29,592 bases of DNA from CAZDSS01 sp964508185. Its GTDB lineage: Bacteria; Pseudomonadota; Alphaproteobacteria; Sphingomonadales; Govanellaceae. Position numbers and translations under genes: made by a program. This document shows positions 25,759 to 29,592 of this stretch, one piece after another. The DNA lies in contig CAZDSS010000023.1 of NCBI GenBank assembly GCA_964508185.1, positions 1 through 29,592 of the forward strand, read 5' to 3'. The notes beneath the pieces were generated by a model that saw only the letters and a list, made by a program, of their open reading frames with translations, made no database searches and was not told where the DNA came from. Each line of letters begins with the position of its first letter. Position 1 is the first letter of the stretch.

Positions 25759-27519
25759 TCACTGGGCCACGAGGGTTCCCGCCAGATAGTTGATGCGGGC
25801 CTTGGACCGGCTCAGCTTGCCGGACGAGGTCTTGGGCAGGGAGCGCGGGCTCACCAGAATGACCTCGCAATGCATGCCGAAGAACTGCTGCACGGTCTGC
25901 TTGATCTGGCGCTGCAGCTCCTGCCGGGCTTCCTCGTCGCGCAGGCGGCACTGGACGAGGATCGTGGGGATTTCTTCCGCATTGCGGCCGGGGACCGAGA
26001 TCGCGGCGCTGTCGCCCGCGCGGATGCCCGGGATCTGCTCCACCGCCCATTCGATGTCCTGGGGCCAGTGGTTGCGGCCGTTGATGATCATCATGTCCTT
26101 GATGCGGCCGACGATGAACAGGCTGTCGCCGAGGCGATAGCCCATGTCGCCCGTATCGAGCCAGCCGTCCTCGCTGAGGGCGAGGCGGGTCGCTTCGGGA
26201 TCACGGTAATAGCCCACCATCACATGGGGGCCGCGCAGCATGATGCGGCCCACCTGGCGGTCGCCCAGAATCTTGCCGCTTTCGCTGCGGATCTCCACCT
26301 CGTAGTCGGGAAGGGGGATGCCGCAATTGACGACCGCGCGATAGGCCACGTTGTCGTTGCTGGTGCGGGCGCTGAAGAAATTGCCCGCAAGCTCTTCCGC
26401 TTCCTCGCCGGCCACATTGCCGGACAGCACGCGCTCGTCCACCATGTCGACCTCGATGCCGCGGTTGAGCGGCGCGAAGCTCACTGCGAGGGTGCATTCC
26501 GCAAGGCCGTAGCTTGCAACGAAGGCCCGCTTGTCGAAGCCCGCGGGCGCCAGCGCCTCGGCGAACTTCTCGAGCACGTCGGGCCGGATCATGTCGGCGC
26601 CGATGCCGGCGACGCGCCACGAGCGGAGATCAAGGCTCGCAAGGGCTTCCTTGCCGACGCGGCGGGCGCAGATCTCGTAGCCGAAGGTCGGGCTGTAGGA
26701 GATGGTGCCGCGATTGCGGGTCAGGAGCATCAGCCACTGCAGCGGCCGGCGCGCGAAATCCTCGGTGGCCATGTAGTCCACCGACACCTGGCAGGTGATC
26801 GGGGTGAGGAGGCAGCCGACAAGGCCCATGTCGTGGTAGAACGGCAGCCACGAGGTGCAGCGGTCGTCGTCCACGAGCTTCACGCCATGGAAGCCCATGC
26901 CGTGGGTGTTTGCCATCAGCGCCTTGTGGTTCACCGCGACGCCGTGCGGGAAGCGGGTGCTGCCGGAGGAATACTGGAGATAGGCGAGATCGTCCGGCGC
27001 CGGGAGCCGGAGCGGCGCCTCCGGATCGTAAGCCAGCGCGTTGAATTCCTCGTGGCTGCCGCAGAAGACGAGCTTGAGGTCGGCGGTCGCTTCCTTCAGC
27101 AGCTCCTGCATGGCGGTGGGCGCGATCGCCAGATTGGCGTCGCAGCTCTTCATCTGAAGATTCAGCTGCTGGCAATAACCCTCTCTGCCGCCAAAGGAAG
27201 TGGGGAGCGGCAGCGGCACGGGAAGCACGGATGCGTACTGACAGCCGAGGAAGGCCACGACGAAGTCGAGGCTGGTGTCGGCGATGAGCGCCACGCGCGC
27301 TTCCTTCTCGAGCCCGAGAGCGAGGAGACGGCGCGCGAAGATGATGCTTTTTTCGCGGATTTCGGCGTAGGTGGCTGCGACTTCCAGCTGCCCGCGGGCA
27401 GAATAGAAGTTCAGTCCTCTCACCCCACGTGCTGCGTAATCGAGCGCCTCGGGAAGCGTTGCGAAATCTGCAAAGCGCCGTGGGAGCGTTTGATCACGCG
27501 TCGGCGTTGGTTCGAGCAT
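25759..27519 (-). CDS. aasR: Fatty acyl-AMP ligase (acyl-ACP synthetase)
   Basis: Adenylate-forming enzyme of 586 residues, close to FAAL-type ligases. Core motif A3 is YLQYSSGSTRFPHGVAVNH (the usual Lys is His here), A4/A5 include WLPFYHDMGLVGCLL (FAAL signature) and SYGLAECTLAVSF, then DGWLDTGDMGY, GRIKDMMIINGRNHWPQDIEW, and C-terminal LPKTSSGKLSRSKAR with the catalytic Lys. FAALs pass the acyl-adenylate to an ACP; the nearby ACP is the obvious partner, as proposed for AasR in Caulobacter. ATG at 27519; the ribosome site is weak. First gene of the ligase-cerR-acp-spt unit, with a 237-base spacer upstream. Confidence 0.88.
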   Translation of the reverse strand: MLEPTPTRDQTLPRRFADFATLPEALDYAARGVRGLNFYSARGQLEVAATYAEIREKSIIFARRLLALGLEKEARVALIADTSLDFVVAFLGCQYASVLPVPLPLPTSFGGREGYCQQLNLQMKSCDANLAIAPTAMQELLKEATADLKLVFCGSHEEFNALAYDPEAPLRLPAPDDLAYLQYSSGSTRFPHGVAVNHKALMANTHGMGFHGVKLVDDDRCTSWLPFYHDMGLVGCLLTPITCQVSVDYMATEDFARRPLQWLMLLTRNRGTISYSPTFGYEICARRVGKEALASLDLRSWRVAGIGADMIRPDVLEKFAEALAPAGFDKRAFVASYGLAECTLAVSFAPLNRGIEVDMVDERVLSGNVAGEEAEELAGNFFSARTSNDNVAYRAVVNCGIPLPDYEVEIRSESGKILGDRQVGRIMLRGPHVMVGYYRDPEATRLALSEDGWLDTGDMGYRLGDSLFIVGRIKDMMIINGRNHWPQDIEWAVEQIPGIRAGDSAAISVPGRNAEEIPTILVQCRLRDEEARQELQRQIKQTVQQFFGMHCEVILVSPRSLPKTSSGKLSRSKARINYLAGTLVAQ

Positions 27520-27700
27520 CTTGATTTACCAGAAGCCTTCTGAGCGTTTCCTGAATCCACGCAATGACGGATCGGCCCGTCCTGTGCTGACTTACCGTCA
27601 CTGCACGGTTTCCGCAAGTTTTTAAATGACTGGACAGTGGGCCGCACCTTGCGGGTACGCCTGCTGCCCGGCCGGTTTGTTATGGTGACCGCTAACCTGC

Positions 27701-27739
27701 GGGCAACCTAGGGCGGCATTATGCCAGGAATTGGGCAAC
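27701..27739. repeat. Palindrome flanked by direct repeats
   Basis: GGCATTATGCC (27715-27725, perfect arms GGCAT/ATGCC) lies between two copies of GGGCAAC (27701-27707 and 27733-27739), 32 bases apart, just after the EamA stop and about 180 bases before the acyl-AMP ligase start. Otherwise the spacer 27520-27756 shows nothing firm. Confidence 0.3.
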
Positions 27740-27756
27740 ATTAAGGAAACGCGCCG

Positions 27757-28680
27757 TCACGAGGAAAGTTTCTTTGTTCCTCCGTGACTTGTGACATAGA
27801 CGCCGGCAAGAATAATTCCGAAGGCGACGAAGAAAATCATGCGGATTTCCTCGCCGAGGAGCAGGATTCCGAGCACGACGCCCACGAGCGGCACCAGATA
27901 GTTGTTGAGCGAGGTGATGGTGGCGCCGACCCGGGCGACCAGGATCACGAGCAGAAGGGTCGAGATCGCCGTCGGAAAGACGGCGAGATAGACGATGGCG
28001 GCAAGGCTCGACGCGTCTGGGCGGAGCTGCCACGGCCGGTCGATGATGAGGCTTGCAGGCACGAGCATGACGACCGCGCAGATCAGCACCATGGCGGCGA
28101 GGGTCGCGCCGTCGGTGCGGCTCAGGCGCCGCAGCACCAGGGCTTCCATGGAATAGGAGAAGGCGCCGCCGAGGACGGCGAGGATGCCCCAGGGATTGAC
28201 GGCGCTTGTCCCGTCATCGAGCCCGCCGCCGAAAAGGAGGGCAATCCCCCCAAACCCCATGGCGACGCCCACAGCCCGCGCGGGCGTGATCTTCTCGTCG
28301 CGGGTGAAGACATGGGCGAGCGGCAGGGTGAACAGCGGCACGCTCGCCATGCAGATGGCGGCGAGGGCGCTCGGGATCGTCTGCTGGCCCCAGGCGATGA
28401 GGCCATAGGGCAGGGCGAGGCCGCAGAGGCCTGAAAGCCAGGTCCATGCCCAGGTCCGCGGATTGCGCGGCAGGCGGCGGCCGCGGAACTTCATGTAGAG
28501 GAAGGCGATGCCCGCGGCGAGGGTCACGCGCATGGCGGCGGTCGTGACCGGCGGCACGGTTTCCACGGCTACCTTGAGAAAGGGAAAGGCCGAGCCCCAG
28601 AGAAGCGCGAGGGTCACAAGGAGCAGGGCATCGACGGCGGTGAGCCGCGGCGCCGGCGCGGCGGGCTCGGTCTTCGCCAT
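27757..28680 (-). CDS. EamA/DMT-family transporter
   Basis: Permease of 307 residues with about ten helices and two EamA repeats: LLLVTLALLWGSAFPFLKVA opens the first, and NPWGILAVLGGAFSYSMEALVLRR the second; LGEEIRMIFFVAFGIILAGVYV closes it. Members export amino acids, metabolites or drugs; the substrate is unknown. ATG 28680 starts MAKTEPAAPAPRLTAVDA; the frame is open to 28806, but the family match starts here. Whether it belongs to the lipid cluster is unclear. It is divergent from recX across 98 bases. Confidence 0.9.
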   Translation of the reverse strand: MAKTEPAAPAPRLTAVDALLLVTLALLWGSAFPFLKVAVETVPPVTTAAMRVTLAAGIAFLYMKFRGRRLPRNPRTWAWTWLSGLCGLALPYGLIAWGQQTIPSALAAICMASVPLFTLPLAHVFTRDEKITPARAVGVAMGFGGIALLFGGGLDDGTSAVNPWGILAVLGGAFSYSMEALVLRRLSRTDGATLAAMVLICAVVMLVPASLIIDRPWQLRPDASSLAAIVYLAVFPTAISTLLLVILVARVGATITSLNNYLVPLVGVVLGILLLGEEIRMIFFVAFGIILAGVYVTSHGGTKKLSS

Positions 28681-28778
28681 TTGCCGTCCGGTCTCGCCCG
28701 TCACTTGCACCTCATCCGAACTGGAACGCGGCCGCATGCTCCCTTGCGATCCGTGCAGGGCTCGGGCAACCTGCGGCC

Positions 28779-29372
28779 ATGAGCTTGCCCGGCAACAGAA
28801 CTTCAAGGCGACAGCGGCCCCTGACCCAGGACGGTCTGCGCCAGGCCGCCTACCGCTATCTCCAGCGATTCGCCGCTACCGAGGCCTCCCTTGTGCGGGT
28901 GTTGGACGCAAAAATCAAGCGCGCCCTCGGCCCCGATGCGGAGCGGGAGGAATTCGCCCGCTGGCAGGCGGCGGCGCGGGAGGTGGCGCGGTCCTGCGTC
29001 GAGCTCGGCCTCGTGGATGATCGAAGCTACGCCCGCGCCCGGGCGCGGCGGCTGCATCTTCAGGGCAAGCCCCTGCAGCGCATCGGCGGCATGCTGGCGG
29101 AGAAGGGCGTCGCGCCGGAGGATGTGGAGGATGCGATCGGGGCTCTGGCCGAGGAATGCGGGCCGGCCCTCGATCTCCGCGCGGCGATCGCCTACGCGCG
29201 GCGGCGGCGCCTCGGCCCCTTTTCCCGGAATGCGCGCAACGATCCCGACGCCCGCCGCAAGGCCCTCGGCGCCTTCGCCCGGGCAGGCTTCGCCTATCAC
29301 CTTGCGGTCAGGGTGCTGGATGCGCCCGACGAGGAGAGCCTCGACGCGTTCCTGGACGAGGCCGAGGAATAG
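28779..29372 (+). CDS. recX: Regulatory protein RecX
   Basis: Protein of 197 residues of the RecX family, which modulates RecA filaments. Seen: AAYRYLQRFAATEASLVRVLDAKI (alpha-helical RecX repeat start), LVDDRSYARARARRLHLQGKPLQRI, LAEKGVAPEDVEDAI and the third-repeat tail. The N-terminal Arg-rich extension and length are common in Alphaproteobacteria. recA is not adjacent. The ATG at 28779 has no strong ribosome site. Confidence 0.88.
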   Translation: MSLPGNRTSRRQRPLTQDGLRQAAYRYLQRFAATEASLVRVLDAKIKRALGPDAEREEFARWQAAAREVARSCVELGLVDDRSYARARARRLHLQGKPLQRIGGMLAEKGVAPEDVEDAIGALAEECGPALDLRAAIAYARRRRLGPFSRNARNDPDARRKALGAFARAGFAYHLAVRVLDAPDEESLDAFLDEAEE

Positions 29373-29384
29373 GGCGATCGGCTG

Positions 29385-29592
29385 TCAGGCCCCCGGCCGG
29401 GCCGGCGTTCCTGCGGCGAGACCTGTCAGCGCCTGATCGAGCGCCATGAAGGGCAGCATCACGCAGGTATGGCGGGTGGTGTGGGGAACGACGGGCGCGA
29501 ATACCTCGTAGGACGCAATGTCGGAATCCAGCGCCCCCGCGTCGCCTGCGAGGAATTTCCTGAGGGACTCCGCCGCTTCCCGGCATTCCGCC
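29385..29592 (-). CDS. Fe-S cluster assembly scaffold-like protein (NifU N-domain type), 5' part outside window
   Basis: The last 68 codons of a leftward gene are present. The end reads AECREAAESLRKFLAGD, then YEVFAPVVPHTTRHTCVML, then PFMALDQALTGLAAG. This matches the C-terminal half of the alphaproteobacterial IscU/NifU-N-like scaffold proteins often found next to recX, where a Cys and the RHxCxxLPFxALxxAL tail are usual. The N-terminal part lies beyond the window. The stop is 12 bases from the recX stop (convergent). Confidence 0.65.
   Translation of the reverse strand, partial: AECREAAESLRKFLAGDAGALDSDIASYEVFAPVVPHTTRHTCVMLPFMALDQALTGLAAGTPARPGA

Noticed and set aside
24874..27543. Plus-strand open frame of 889 codons opposite cerR and the acyl-AMP ligase
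   Set aside because: Spans the antisense of two unrelated conserved genes and resembles no protein family.

Overview
This window is GC-rich, almost fully coding DNA from an alphaproteobacterium. The evidence is the recG/sdhE/mfd neighbourhood, a DUF2336 protein, a perfect CtrA-type box (TTAA-N7-TTAA) in front of a c-di-GMP gene, and above all a Caulobacter-like sphingolipid gene set. The genus cannot be named from the sequence alone. A run of ten N at 10324-10333 marks an assembly gap inside recG. No rRNA, tRNA, CRISPR array or insertion sequence was recognised, and no stretch longer than about 300 bases lacks a gene.

Layout. Positions 1-5184 hold mixed housekeeping genes: the 5' part of moaA, a DUF2336 protein, a GGDEF-EAL protein divergent from it, a short-chain dehydrogenase and a FrnE-type DsbA-family oxidoreductase. 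Positions 5200-11188 hold the repair block: mfd overlapped by sdhE, and recG divergent from them.

From about 11.1 to 27.5 kb almost every gene fits one theme, synthesis, modification and export of ceramide-type sphingolipids. (a) A leftward operon carries a di-iron fatty-acid hydroxylase, a GNAT-type acyltransferase resembling bacterial ceramide synthase, a MobA-like nucleotidyltransferase and a DUF502 membrane protein. (b) A leftward pair carries a second MobA-like nucleotidyltransferase and an orphan MmgE/PrpD protein. (c) A leftward lptF-lptG-flippase operon lies without the usual LPS neighbours. (d) A rightward pair carries a diacylglycerol-kinase-family lipid kinase (probable ceramide kinase) and a Tam41-like nucleotidyltransferase. 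(e) A leftward core carries a fatty acyl-AMP ligase, an NAD-dependent epimerase/reductase (CerR-like), an acyl carrier protein and serine palmitoyltransferase.

Proposed flow (inference): the ligase charges the dedicated ACP; Spt condenses acyl-ACP with serine; the GNAT enzyme N-acylates; the reductase reduces the 3-keto group; the hydroxylase may hydroxylate a chain; the kinase phosphorylates the primary hydroxyl; one or more nucleotidyltransferases help build an anionic head group; and the flippase plus LptF/LptG move the lipid towards the outer membrane. The window ends with a DMT-family permease, recX and the C-terminus of an Fe-S scaffold-like protein.
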